A DNA stretch of 64,000 nt from Gymnorhina tibicen (taxonomy: Eukaryota; Chordata; Aves; Passeriformes; Artamidae). The notes below the pieces were generated by a model. The model was not told the DNA's origin. It did not search any database and worked only from the letters and a program-made list of their open reading frames with translations. Positions 37,501-49,981 of the stretch are shown here, piece by piece. The stretch lies in contig VXAZ01007505.1 in the NCBI GenBank assembly GCA_013399875.1, forward strand, positions 269,795-333,794, written 5' to 3'. Every line of letters begins with the position of its first letter. Positions within the stretch are counted from its first letter, which is position 1. A program made the translations under genes and the position numbers.

Positions 37501-40500
37501 AAGGTATTTTTTATTACTTAGCAGATATTTATTGTTCCTTATCTTTAGGGACAAGGCTGTCTTTGCAGTGGACCACAGAAAGATGAAGAGCCCTATGACT
37601 TGAGAGGGGAGAGGGCTACTACACTTCAGAAGTACAGCTCTCCTGCTGTGGGTATGAAGGGCAGGGGGACCTTTATCTCACAGTCTTACTGCTAAGTGCA
37701 CTGACCTGAGAAGTGTGCTTTCCCTTGTGTTGTTTTCAATGCTGGATCTCTTTGGAGACAGCATTTTTTATATTACTGAGGTGATAGGGACTTAAAATGA
37801 TGCAGAAATCCAACTCTTCTCCTCCACTTGCTTTGAGACCCTTAGCTTGCCTGTTTGACCATTCTCACAAAGCCTTGTGTTATTTTTCCTGACTTACAAT
37901 CCCTTAGGAAGATACCTTGAAAGTTATGCTAACATAGGTTCTCTGATTTTACCACAGTTCCCTTCTGCGCTTGCTTTTAAAACCAAAAGCAGCAAAACAA
38001 CGTAGCTGTTTAATGCACCTCTTCCACTGGTGGGTAAGGTCTGGAAGTGCCAGACAAAGGCCATTGTCTTCTGTGGGTCACAGAACAACTGAGTTTGAGC
38101 CACAAGTGGTGCTGTGAGGTACCTCATCTTGTTTTCAGTTTGATTCTTATCTGCTATTTTAGGTACCACTGTTACTCTTGGAACAATTAAGATCAGCATT
38201 AAGTGGATGTCCTCAAGTTTCACTGACTTTTGAGTGTGAAGGAGAATTTAATTTTTCAAAAATCTTTCATAAATTGAGTGACTGGTGTAAAAACAAGGTC
38301 AGAAAATTCTTTACTAGAAAAGAAGGAAAAAAGAAACAAGGATGTCTTTAAGGCTGACACAATGAAAAAGATTATGTAGAAAAATGGTAAGTACAGTGCT
38401 TATTACAGTAAGGATCCAAATTACTCAGGGTGATGAACTGGCTTAAACTACACTCTTTGCTCTGTGAAAGTATATTGAAAGCATGCATTTGTTTGTATTA
38501 TCCCAGGTCCTAAAAAGAGCTCTATGGAAGTAATTGGATTTGCCATTGTTAGAACGGCAGCAGCACTATCGCCCTGCATAACTATTGTGTTTAGCTAAGG
38601 TTGTGTTGTGATTACCATTTTGTGAGAGTGGTCTTTCTTCATCCATGGTATTCTTTACAGCAGGCAGTTCTACCAACCCTGATCTCAGCTTCCATTCCAG
38701 TTGTATTTCTTCCCCTCTTTCACCTCGTCACAGACAAACCAGAGTTCCTGACATACTGCTTGGGTGGTCGCCTTTCAGAGAAGAGTATTGCAGAGGCATC
38801 CTAGATTTTGACAAGGAATTCGTATTTGAGGAGAGGTCTGAAATTAAAAGTACAGCTTACAGAATTTAATAGAATTTTTTAGGAACTATGGTTTAAAAAT
38901 ATTTGCTTTATTTCCTAGCTTGTGGTAGACTTGTTCCTTTTAATACTCTCAGGAAGCATGAGAATGGCCACTGGTCACATAGCTTACTTGCATGCAGTGA
39001 GCTCTGCAACAGCAGTGATACAAACACTGGAGTCCTCCAAAAAACCCAGGAGTTGTATCTGATTGGAGCAGCTGAAATAGTAACGAGCAGCTGAGAGCAA
39101 CTGGATAGGGCAGAATGAATTTACAAAGAACACACTCTCCAGATCTTCCTTGGGTGCAATGAATTGTAGGTCAATGTTAATGCCATAAGCAGCTCCATAT
39201 TGCAGAAACTATCTGTGAGTCTCTTTGTGTGCAGGCAAATATCTGCTAAAATTGCACTATTTGTAGGAGCTACAAAATGCCTTCATAAAACTTCTCCTCC
39301 TTGCTAAGTATATATGGGTGACTGTCCTAGCTTTGCTAGCTCTAGAGATATTTAAATATCAGATCTCTCTGAGATGCTGGAATTAGCGGGTTCTGCTAAT
39401 TACAGTTCTGTATAAAGTTTCAGGAGGCTTCATATTAACTTGAGAAAATCTGGAACTTCACCTCTAGCTTTCAGCTGCAACAAGAAGGATGTTATTGACC
39501 TATTAGAACAAATTGCAAAAAAGAAGTACCTTTAAGTATTTGATTTTGATTTATAATTGAATCTCACAAACCCTACAGAAGTTTGTTTAGCTTTTGCCTT
39601 GACCTTTCTGAATATTTAGTACAGGTATTGGTTTAATGGCATACACACCTGAAATAACTATTTAGAGACCTCATTCATCGGAGACTATATAATGCCCAAT
39701 AGTACAATAACATCTGGTAATAGGAGACAGCTGTAAAGGGCTTTAGACAAACATGCTTTGCTTTATTGTTGACATAATGAAGAGACACATATGGAACTTG
39801 GTGTTCCTAAAGGAATGTGTTGGTCTGCAAATAGTAATGCAAAATGGAGAAATCCAAGCAGTTAATTTCCATTCTACATTATGAAATTAAAAATAGGCTG
39901 ATCTGAATAGGAACTGTAAAAATGCATAATGCCTTTTGACAGAGATCATAAATCATGGGCTTTTCAAGGCTATTAAAACAAATTCCATCCACATTGGCAG
40001 AGCTGTTTTTAAAATACTTTTGTTAACTAATGACTTGTGCCATGTTTTGAAAAATATGGTTTCCCTTATCAAATTATTCCAGTTATTTAAAAAACTTAAT
40101 TTCATACTCAAATTTTCTAATGCAGTGGTTCTAAATTTACTGATACATAAACTATAATGCTTTTAAAATCAAGATGAAATGCTGAAGGTAAAACCTGTGT
40201 ATGCACTGATATTATTATACTGTCCACTAGACAGTAAAACAGAGATGTAACCCCAAGTATTCATGGGGTTTTTTTCCTCTGTAATTAATAATGTGCCTTG
40301 CTGTGATTTTTTTTGTGTGTCTGATTTAAAAACATTTTCAGATAAATTATCTTGGAAAGGCTTTATAAAAAGGTCTGACACTAATAATCTTACTTGATCA
40401 GAATCTTATCTTGAGTAATATTTTCTGCAGAAATTTGCTAGTTAAGTGTTACTCAGCATTAAAAAGAGTATCAAAGTTTTCTCCAATGATTGTATGGAAC

Positions 40501-43500
40501 ATCTTGCATTACTGAAGACTACTAAATGAGAAAAAGGCTTGCAATGTTCATTCTTCAGAAAACTGAAAAGAGCTTTGGGTATCCTGAAAGCCTACTGAAA
40601 ATCTTTCTTTTTATCTCAGAAATGAAAAGTTAAAAAAGCTTTTATGTGGATTGTAGAAAAGGACACAAAGTTTCTTAAAACTCTCAAATGTTCTTCTGGG
40701 AGTTCATGTGTGTAATAATAAAGATTCCAGTCTAAAAATGAAGCTTTGCTAACAAAACAGGTCTAGAACTTTTATTTTTAGTGGTAAAAGAAAATAAAGG
40801 GAAAAATGATTCATTTGAATATCTATATACACGAAGGTGGCATTTATAGACTTGGATGATTTTCCCAGAAATGTCAAAGCATTTTACAAACACTCATATA
40901 AATAAGCTGGCAACTAAACATTGAAAAAACAAGTGTGTATTGGTACTTTACAGCAAAATGAGAGAATAGCAGGGCAGACACTGATTTTTCTAGGGTTGCA
41001 CACAAAGTCACTGTCAGAGTAACAGAAATAGCTAACACTATTAATTTCTTGTCCTTGTTTTTAGCCATGAAACAACAGGTTCTCCAGTGTGGTTGAATCT
41101 TGAGTTTAAATGTGGCAAATGACAGAATGAAGAAAAAATAAATGTTTGTATTTTAAGGTAATGAAGTCTCACTTCAGGCAAAATATATGTTGAAAAATTA
41201 TGTTTTATGATGGAAATAGTCTTTCTTAGGGTGCTTTTGGGACACTGAATTTGTGACAATGTGTTCAAAACAATCTTTGAGTTGCTGAAATTTGCTCTGA
41301 ATAAAATAGGCCATACAACTATTTGTGAATAAAGTAGTCTAGAAGATTATCTTGCATTTGAGATATAGATTTATAAGATCATACCTGTTTCTCTTAACAA
41401 GAAGATTCAAGCTACAACAAAACTATCTGCTGGCTAGAAAAAAAGGAATGTTTCAGCTGGCAGTGTTTATAAAGTTAGTGATCTACCTCCACAGTTTTAT
41501 GTCCTCTCTTAGCCCACAGCTTTATTAACACCCTTAGGTGAGGGATAGGATCTCAGGCTCAGAAAAAGGAGTCAGGGAACACTGTCTTCTTGGCATAGGC
41601 AGGAACCTGAGCAGATATGGGAGTCTCTGTTCTACCTCTTTATTGCATGATCTAGACCAATGCTTACCTGTATTTCCAGGAAAAAAAAGGAGGGAGAACA
41701 AAGGAAAACACTCTCTTTCCCCCTTACCCTCTTATGCATCTGTCTGTGGGTCATTTCATAAGGAAAGTTTAGCCCGGGAGAAGCTTCTTGTTTAATGCAG
41801 ATGTTGGTAGATGCAGATCCTGGTGTGGCAATGACAATGCAGACCCACAAATTTCAGCCTCCTGGTGGCTACAATCCTCAGATGAGGCCACTAGGAGGAG
41901 TTTTATTGTCTGTCTCAGCTAGGTTGTGCAGTTATGTTAGTCAGTTGTTTTATTTAATGCATGTTACTATCTTGGCTGATAGATACCACCTACACTGCAT
42001 TTGGGGCTATTTACATTTTCCCCACTCTCCCCATTAAGTCCAGCTCGCAGTCACTTTTAGCAAATCTGTTTCAGCAAGCAGATCTTAAATCCTGTTCTGA
42101 TACCCAAATACATATTGCACGGGTCCTGGTGTGCCTCAGGAGGAAATGTCAGCCTGCTTCTTTTCATGCCAAAAGAGAAAATTGCTTGAGTACCATGGAG
42201 CAGTGGCAGCTCACAAGAAAGTGTGTTCAGCTAGGCCAGAGCCGATCCTGTTGTCCTGTGTCACATTAATACTCCAAATACGATAATCAACAGAAGAGTA
42301 AACAAGAAGTGTGAGTCTGAGAGTCAACATCCAAACCCTCACAATCCAAATGATTCCCCCTACTTCATCCTGTATAAGTGCTACTGGGGGATGCTATAGC
42401 CTGGTTGGTCTTTCTCAGCTGTCTCCTCCAGACAGGTGACATGCTGCTGTTTCCAGTTTGATTTAGTGGATCTTTAGGCACTTTCAGGACTTGGGGTGAG
42501 ATATTTTTTTTTTTACCTGTTTGTATGTAAGTGCATTCATATTCTTTGATTTCTCAGAAGAGATTTCTGAAAGAGTTAAAGATCCAGGAAAATGGAGATT
42601 TAGAGATTTTGTTACACTAAGCTTAACTCCAGTGCAGCATGAATGCTGTTTAACTGATTGTTACTGTCAACACATTACCAAATATGTCCTGTTTTCCTTC
42701 TTTTTTTAATAGCTTAGAATATATTTAATCCATACTCTTGATAACTGAAAATATCCTTAGATTTAGGATTTAAAAATTACATTTAAATAAGAATATAAAT
42801 TGTTTAGGGGGGAAGAGTTTTCTCTGATATTCTCTGATTGTAGTTTATGACTTCTCTTCCTCTCAAGCTGATTTTAATATTTTTCATTAAATTTGGTATA
42901 GTCCTTCTTCCCAAGAGACCTGCCTCTTCATTATAACCATTTCCATCAATGACAGGATCACAGAGCATTTTTAAAGTTAAATAGGATAGAAGCATAGAAA
43001 TTAGTACTTAAAGGGTGAAACTATTAGTATTTCTGAGTGCTTCTATGTATTCATCACTGCCTGATACAGATCAGTATTAATAATGGGACCAGCCAGACAT
43101 AATCCATCTGCTGGATATTCCTTTTCTCTCTAGGCAGTGACTGTCTTGTCTTCTTTCTCAGACAGTGACTGCTCTGGTCTCCAGACAGGAAATCCAGACA
43201 TGGCCATTCATCAATGCTGCTATAATCTGTCTGATTTTATTAGCTTTTGAATTGTATCACCAAAATGAAAAGGAAGGGGGGGAAGGAGAACCCAGCAGTA
43301 TGATTCTCCTATACTTATGAGTTCTCCTCAATACAGTGGATTCGGAACAGACAAAAATTTAAAAGTGAAAAGGTACCTGGCAAATTAACTACCCCTTATT
43401 ACCTCTCCCTCCCATACNTTTATTTCTTATTCGAAAAATACATGCGGTGTACTGCAGTGGGGGTTTCTGGTTGACTGATCTTTTTCCTTTATTTTAGTTT

Positions 43501-45856
43501 TCATGGTGCACATTGAATATTCTGTGTTGTTATAGGAGCTGCCTAGGATCTTGTTTTGGAGAGCAGACATGAACATGCATTGGAAATGGAACTGTTTGCA
43601 GTTGCTCTATGGATTGAGGAATTCCAGTGCCAGTGGTCCCAGTTGAATAAATCCCAGTTGGAATAACTGGTTGAGGCAAGGAATGTTAAACTATGTAGAG
43701 AGAAGGGATAAGTGGATTAAAGCCTGTTTCAACCCAAGGTACCCCAACAGGAAATCACTGAAGATGATTTGGTTGCCTTTACCCCCATTACCAAGTTTCT
43801 GGTGAGGCAGAGAGGGTAAAATTTAGGTTGTGAAAAAATGTCTGCCTTGGAGCTGTGTGGAAATGATTAGATTTTCTCAAGGAGAACAAGCTGTTTGCAG
43901 ACTACTTTGGATGTCCTGCTCTGGCAGTCCAGCTGGAAGATGAATGTGGATTCGTAGAAGTGTGGTGTGTGCATGTAATGAAGGAATTCCCTACTTATCG
44001 TCCTTTGTAGGACTGTTCAGAAGTGACAGAGTAGTTGTCTGTCTCCAATTCTTCTCTCCATCCTACTGCTGGGGAGGGAAATGGGGAGGAGGAATCAGAG
44101 GAGAGAGCAAGCGGCATGTGTTTAGGAGTCTCTCCTTAGTGGGAGCACTAAATTGGGGTAGTACCATTCCTAAGCCACAAGAAGAAGCAGCATAAAAGTA
44201 ATGAATTGACTTTCAAAAGTATATTTATTTAGATCTCCCTCTGCAGGGTATTTGAGCACCAGCCCACTATTCATCTGCTGTTTTACGCAGGGATTAGAAA
44301 TGTCCACATTATTGAAACAGAACCTGGAAAAGACATCAAACTGAAGTCTTTAAATAGAGGCAGATTGATTTTGGAACTTCCTTGATTCCATGATGAAATT
44401 AAAACATTCAAAAGTGGAATGATGTCAATGGTATTTTTCCAGAATGATATATAGCAGTCTGTAGTAGCAGCACTGCTATGTGGTTTGCTGATTTTTATAA
44501 ATTAACTTGGCATCATAGTGTTAAGTGCCATTACTGTGGCTTTACTGATTTTGGACTTTGGCATGGCATGTGGAACAAAGCAGTAAGTATTCTATCAGTA
44601 GAGATCAAAGCAGCTTTTGTAGTACTTGATGTGTCTGGTGTCTCGGTATGTCTGTAATTCTGTAGAAAACTGTCCACTGAAACATCTGTAAAGAGTCTAA
44701 AGTTTTGTACTGGCATAGCATAAGGCTACAAGCAGTAGAATTGCACATTTATATAAGCATTGCATAAAATGGAGCCTATGAGAGAGAATTCCTTCTATAT
44801 TTCCAGTTCCTCATTTTTTGGAAAACCAAGAGCTGCTCCATTGCAGTTTGTCAGAACTGGAAATACAGAAAGTATAGTTATTTGGGATATAAATACTGAT
44901 CAGGGGAGTGAAGATTTCTTTCAAAAATCATACAGTTCAAAAATCATACAGTCTTTTTAGGTTCATAACCTAGCCACCAATGGATTGTGGGGTAGAACTT
45001 CTGTATACAGTGACTTTGTCCTCAAAATACCCATGCAGAAAGTGGGAAACTCATATTTGATCTTTTTGCCCCAAAGTGTTCAAAACCACTCCTCCGTCTT
45101 TAACGAATTAACTCAAAAAAAAATGTTGCAATCTGTTCTCAGATTTTGCAGCCTCCATATCTCTCCTTGGAGCTAAGAAAGTATTTGAAAAAAGAGAAGG
45201 TAAGACTCCAGGGACAGGAAGACAAGCAGAGGAATAAAGTGAGTGCTGGCGCAAAAGAGCACCTGGCTTTTAATTTGGTTGTCAGTAAAGTCTTGTATGG
45301 CTGAAGAGCAGTAGGTCACAGGTCTTGCTCCAAGGACTGCTCCTTATAACTGAAGTACCATCACTGCTCCAGCAGGTCCATTTTGAGAGAAAGCAGTGCT
45401 TTCTAAGAAATGAAGTGTATCCAGGATGTGAGAAAGGTACTCTGAAAATGCCTGTTATTCTGAAGTCAGGCACTGGATAAGAGTAACTGTTACAAGAAAA
45501 GGTTTTAAAACTATAAAAATAAATTATAGTATTACTAACGGCTATTTGAAGTAATTACTGCCTAAATTATGGTTTTTGGCTATAAGTAAAGACAGGTGAA
45601 AGATCAAGGTATTACAGTGCACACATTAGAAAATAGTTCTTAAAGAAACAGTTCTTAAAAATTTTTTTGTTTTGTTTTTTTGTCTTTGTTTTAAGCTAAT
45701 TTAAAAAGCTATTAATGTTCCTTATGGAAAAAGGTATTTAAAGCAATAGGAACCTCTAATCAAATCAAATGGTCCTTGTCATATATGAGGGAGTATGTAA
45801 GACTGATTATTAATTTGAATTACATAGATGGTTTCTCAAGCTATTTTTCCAATTTT
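34532..45856. other. long AT-rich non-coding stretch; candidate conserved elements, no gene
   Basis: More than 11 kb with no recognisable transposon, which is notable next to the dense cluster that follows. The part at 35495-35720 contains a YY1-like GCTGCCATTATGGCC core and a homeodomain-like CAATTTAATTGC; 38540-38600 has a CG-containing island in AT-rich DNA. A perfect 16-base tandem duplication lies at 44920-44951. One unresolved base (n) is at 43418. No exon is supported. Confidence 0.5.
44920..44951. repeat. perfect 16-bp tandem duplication
   Basis: The unit TTCAAAAATCATACAG occurs twice head to tail without mismatch. This suggests a recent slippage or duplication event in non-coding DNA. 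Confidence 0.95.
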
Positions 45857-46475
45857 GGTTGTAGTGGTTTGACCATGGCTGGCTGCCAGATGCCCACCTA
45901 GGTGTTGCTCTCTCATTTCCCCTCTTCTTATTCCCCCTCTTCTAAAGGACAGAGGGAGAAAATTAGATGGAAAACCTTGTGGGTCAAAATGAAGACAAGG
46001 AAATAATTTACCAATTAGTCTCACAGCAAAACAGACTTGGAGAAAATCAATTTAATTTATTGCCATTTAAAATGAATTAGGATGGTGACAAATAAAACCA
46101 GAAATTAAAACACCTTCCCTTCCCTCTCTGATTTTTTCCCAGAAAAAACTCCTCTCCTTCGTTCCAACTCCTCAGTTTCTTTCCCCACTTGAGTGTCACA
46201 GGATGGGTGGAGAATGGGAGTGGTGATCAATGTGTAACAGCTCCTCTTGGCTGCTCCTTTCCTTTCACACTTTTCCTTATTCTAACATGGGGCCTCTCCA
46301 AAGGCTGCAGTCCTTCAGCAAACATCCGCCTTCTCTGCTTTGGGGTCTTCCATGGGCTGCAATGTGGATACCTGCGCTGCACTCACAGGACAAGCTGTGG
46401 TCTTGTCCACAGCTGCAGCAGAATCTCTGCCCCAGCACCTGCTGCCAGCACTTCTTAGTGAAATCCTGTTGCCAA
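45857..46475 (-). mobile_element. avian endogenous-retrovirus LTR fragment, antisense
   Basis: The plus strand has 'GGTTTGACCATGGCTGGCTG' near its start, then the A-rich segment 'AGGGAGAAAATTAGATGGAA', a TTTAATTTATTGCC block (polyadenylation region on the minus strand) and several copies of a CC..GGGCTGCAG-like motif (46300-46450). This arrangement, including the internal repeats, matches a widespread bird LTR family that I recall but cannot name with certainty. The U3 end is truncated at about 46475. Frames at 46189-46634 are artefacts within it. Confidence 0.75.
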
Positions 46476-47343
46476 ACAAAGAGTGCACATGGAGCTCTCT
46501 TTCTGCTAGATAGTAGGAATAAAGAAAAAGCAAGTATTTTTAATCAGAAATCCCAATCCCAACATGCAGCTCTAAATCATGATACTTTATTTCTACCCTT
46601 TCCCAAACTTATCCTAGGAAATTATTCATATTAATTTCTTGGGGTTTTGTGTTGCTTTTAGCTTCCTACATACATAATTAGTGTCTTCACCTCCTTTTTA
46701 GGGCTTTCTTCAGGAAAATTTCAGCTTGAATGGCTTATTTTTGCTTAAGGCTACTTAACAGGGATACAGCTTTCCTTGTTTTGAGCTAGCTTGCTTAACA
46801 AAGGAATGTAATTGATTTAGCCTACATACATTCCAGACAGAGATTACACAGATAAGAAATTCTTACTAAAAGAAGAAATGAAGAGAAAGTAACTTAGGAT
46901 GATTTAAAATAGGATGGGTGGAAATGAAATACATATGAATGGGCTGCTTCACTCCCTTGAGTGAAGATTATTTTTTTCTGTCAAACTGCAAGAAAACATG
47001 TTTCTATGCTTGAAGATAGAGCAAAAACATATAGCAAAGAATGTTGTCTATATTCAAGCTGCAGATTCCTCTAGTTAGTTCTTAGTTACTGTCTTCTTAC
47101 CTGTCAAAGTGATATGTACAGGGCCCTTACAGCAGACTTCAATCCCTTCTACTCCCAAAATACAACAAAATGTGTTAAGGGGAACATAAATGTATTGTAG
47201 CTGTATTGTTTCAGGAGCAAAATTTAAATAGACATCTGTTTCATCCCCTGTTGTATTGTACACATTAGCTTAAGTAATTTTGCATCTTATACTATTTATA
47301 AACAAGAATTCTTGAATAAAATTATTTTATTTCCCTTGCAGGG
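46476..47343. other. non-coding spacer between two LTRs
   Basis: Ordinary AT-rich sequence with no recognised feature, separating two LTRs of different families in opposite orientations. They are therefore not the two ends of one provirus. Confidence 0.5.
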
Positions 47344-47868
47344 TGTCCAGGTTTCAGCCAAGGTAGAGTTAATTTCTTCTCAGTAGCTCTTACGGTGCTG
47401 TGTTTTGGATTTGTAATGAGAATGGTGTTGATAACACACTGATGTTTTGGTTTTTTGCTAAGCCATATTTATTCTAAGTCAAGAACTTCTTGTCTCATGC
47501 TCTGCCAGTGAGAAGGAAAATAAAACTGGGAGGGAGCATGGCTGGGACAGGTGACTAGAGCTGACCAAAGAGATATTCCACACCATAGGATATCATGCTC
47601 AGTATATAAACCTGGGGGGAGTTACCTGGAAGGAGGGGCTGATCTGGGTTTGGTAAGGGGAGTCTGGCATTGGTGAGCACGTGGTGACCAATCGTATCAT
47701 GCATCACTTGGGTTTTTTCTAATTATTATAATTTACCATTATTACAGTATTTTTACTTTATTTTCAGTTAGTAAACTGTTCTCATCTCAGCCTACAAATT
47801 CTACTTTGAGTTTCCTCTCCATTCCACTGGGTTGATGTGGGGGGAGAGAGAGGGAGCTAGACCAAACA
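47344..47868 (+). mobile_element. avian ERVL-like LTR, sense
   Basis: Starts TGTCCAGGTTTCAGCC and continues with 'TTCTCAGTAGCTCTTACGG', 'GATAACACACTGATGTTTT' and 'CTCATGCTCTGCCAGTGAG'. A promoter-like block follows, with CATCATG-type CRE region and TATATAAA (47604-47611), and 'GTGCATCACTTG'-type downstream sequence. I recognise this order as a common bird ERVL-class LTR. The 3' end is approximate (AAACA at 47868). No internal region follows; instead an antisense CR1 begins within about 25 bases. No clear target duplication, so it is a decayed solo LTR or remnant. Confidence 0.82.
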
Positions 47869-47892
47869 ATGTCCTACAGAGTTTCCTTATGA

Positions 47893-48625
47893 AGTCACAG
47901 AGTGGTTTGGAAGGGACGTTTAATGATCACCGAGTCCGACCGTCCTGTTCCTTTGGGCAGGGACAGCTTTCACCACACCAGGTTGCTCAAAGCCTCCTTC
48001 AAACTGGCCTTGAACACTTCCTGGGATGGGGCATCCACAACTTCTCTAGGCAACTTGTTCCAGTGCCTCACCACCCCCATAGTAAAGAATTTCTTCCTTA
48101 TGTCAAGTCTAAACATACCCTCTCTCAGTTTAAAACTGTCACGCCTTGTCCTGTCCTTGCAGGCCGTGGTAAAAAGAGGTTTTTTTTCTCATAAATCCCC
48201 TTTGTATATTTAAAGGCTGCAGTAAGGTCTCCCAGGAGCCTGTCCTGGTTCCTTGGGGTCTCTCTGGATGTCTGTCTGTGTCACTTCCCTCAAGTGAATT
48301 GACTGCTCTCATTTGGGTGTCATCTGCAGACTTGCTGAGTGCACACCCAATCCCACTATGTTATTGATGAAGATATTAAATAGTATTGGTCCCAGTATGG
48401 ACCCTTGAAGAACACCACTCATTTTTTGTTTCCACTTGGATATTGAGCTATTGACTATAACTCTCTGGAGGTGTCCATCAACCCAATTCCTTACCTGTCT
48501 AGCAGTCTGTCTTTCAAACCCGTATCTCCCAAATTCAGCCTCAAGAATATTCTGGGAGACTGTATCAAAGCCCTTACAGAAGTCCGGGTAGGTGACATCC
48601 AAGTTAGAGAGTTCCACTTTTGTTA
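47893..48625 (-). mobile_element. CR1 LINE, antisense, 5'-truncated
   Basis: Plus strand starts 'CACAGAGTGGTTTGGAAGGG' and passes through 'CCAGGTTGCTCAAAGCCTCC', 'GGGGCATCCACAACTTCTCT' and 'TTCCAGTGCCTCACCACCCC', the reverse complement of the CR1 3' end. The RT region (about 48330-48600) follows. It is a different subfamily from the copies at 26 kb and 52 kb, being closer to the chicken CR1 3' consensus. Sequence beyond about 48625 no longer resembles CR1. Confidence 0.92.
48309..48625 (-). pseudogene. CR1 ORF2 reverse-transcriptase remnant
   Basis: The minus-strand frame encodes part of a non-LTR reverse transcriptase: a CKGFDTV block (finger/palm, AFDTV in active copies), a W-D-G-HLQRV segment and the VLQGSILGPILFNIFIN palm motif. 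After this the frame shifts, and an ADD catalytic motif can still be read in another frame (plus strand around 48322-48330). It is a broken transposon fragment, not a host gene; the 158-codon frame reported here extends beyond the element at its N-terminal side. Confidence 0.85.
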
Positions 48626-49441
48626 TCAATAAATTAATCTTACTAAAGCGATTTTTTGGTAGTTTTGAGATGTAACTAAACATTGAGAAAGCCTGATGAC
48701 TGTGTATGAACAGATATGCTTTATGCCTTTCCTCAGTTTTCATGTCATTTTTAGTGGATTGAGGGTACCATTGCATCAGTTTCACCTGTGTATTTCACAT
48801 ACCACCAGTCTTTCTTTGCCTTGGTCCTTTACAGAGAGGCGTTCTTGTTATTGCAACCCCTTTTTACCTTAGTTAACAGCTTAGAATACTGTTTAAAATT
48901 ACGTGTATAGATTGAAATTTGTATTAACTATCGTAAGTCTTTGTATTTTTTCTTCTGTGTCATTTTGAGTCTTATTAAAATGTAGGTCACACCATTAGTA
49001 ATGAATCATGCCTAATGTATTTGATTATTACCATGTGCTCTAAAACACAGTAAAATGGTAATCTGAGAAATCAACATACAAAAAGGCAGACTCACTTCTT
49101 ATTATATGCATTCCTGAGTAGTCTAAGCATTGCTTAACTATCTCACATTGAATACAATGGTTATTCAGTTGTGTGAGTCTTTGTTTGTAATGAAAATAAT
49201 TGTAAACAAACGGATTGCTTCCGTGGCCAGTATCTTATTTTAAAACACCCTTTTTGTGGAAAATAAGCAAAATTAAAGAGTCAGATTCATGCGTGGTTCA
49301 CAAAGGGAATGTATTATAATTGACCTTAGGACATGGTCAACTAGGTTATTTTCTTCAGTAGTTATTACAATAACCATCACCTTCATAAATTTGACAATGT
49401 GTATTTTCAGAGAATAAAGCATAAGAATTCATTTTTCAGAA
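48626..49441. other. AT-rich spacer, nothing recognised
   Basis: No transposon or gene features between the CR1 and the next LTR. Confidence 0.5.
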
Positions 49442-49447
49442 CAAGCC
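49442..49447. repeat. target-site duplication, left copy (CAAGCC)
   Basis: Six bases identical to 49976-49981 on the other side of the solo LTR. The preceding A (49441) also matches the last base of the LTR, so the duplication could be scored as six or seven. Confidence 0.8.
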
Positions 49448-49975
49448 TAACACGGTGGGTGGTGTCAGTGGACCGATGCCGCGTTTTTTCCACAGGGCCC
49501 CTCGTGGAGACGCTTTGGCGGTGCCCTGCCAGCCCCCACGCGTGCACACGATCTCACCCCCGCAGGTGGGCACGAGCAGCCACTCTTACACACAGTCTGT
49601 GCGTGTTCTGGAGACAGAGAGGCAGGAGGGATTCTTTGCGTGCAGTTCCGAGGCGTTTATTGGATCCACACCATGGACCGGGAACAAACGCACCCGAAGG
49701 GGAACAGAGGCAAAGAACCCAGAACAATCGCGAGCGCATGGTTTTACCCCAAGGGGCACCAGGGGCGGACAGAGCATCAGTAACCAATAGTCTGAGGGCT
49801 GGGGGGTAGAGGCAAGGTTGAGTGACATAACAGGGGCCAGTGGGAGAGGGGAGGGGGGACAGGACCATGGACCGGTGGGGTACCGACGAAGGGAGAACTT
49901 TCTGGCACAGTGATGTGGGGAGAGACCATTTCGTAGCAACATGGGAGGTGTAACATGGACTTAGCCACCGCAACA
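49448..49975 (-). mobile_element. solo LTR, ERVK-class-like, antisense, 6-bp TSD
   Basis: A 528-base GC-rich island in AT-rich DNA, flanked by a perfect 6-base direct repeat CAAGCC (49442-49447 and 49976-49981). Read on the minus strand it starts TGTTGCGG and ends GTGTTA, where TA has probably replaced the canonical CA. A CCAATAAACG polyadenylation signal lies at plus 49654-49663. A 6-base duplication is typical of alpha/betaretrovirus-like (ERVK-class) insertions. No internal retroviral sequence, so it formed by recombination between two LTRs. High GC and a preserved duplication suggest a fairly young insertion. The 176-codon and other frames here are by-products. Confidence 0.88.
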
Positions 49976-49981
49976 CAAGCC
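49976..49981. repeat. target-site duplication, right copy (CAAGCC)
   Basis: Matches 49442-49447 exactly and directly follows the ...CAACA terminus of the LTR. Confidence 0.8.

Noticed and set aside
43418..43418. Ambiguous base n as a sign of an assembly gap
   Set aside because: A single n with continuous sequence on both sides is more likely one unresolved base call than a gap.
45857..47868. One provirus bounded by the LTRs at 45.9 and 47.3 kb
   Set aside because: The two LTRs belong to different families, lie in opposite orientation and enclose only about 870 bases of non-retroviral sequence.
48626..48785. N-terminal part of the 158-codon minus-strand frame
   Set aside because: The RT motifs are confined to the part below about 48625; the rest is non-CR1 flanking sequence that happens to be open.
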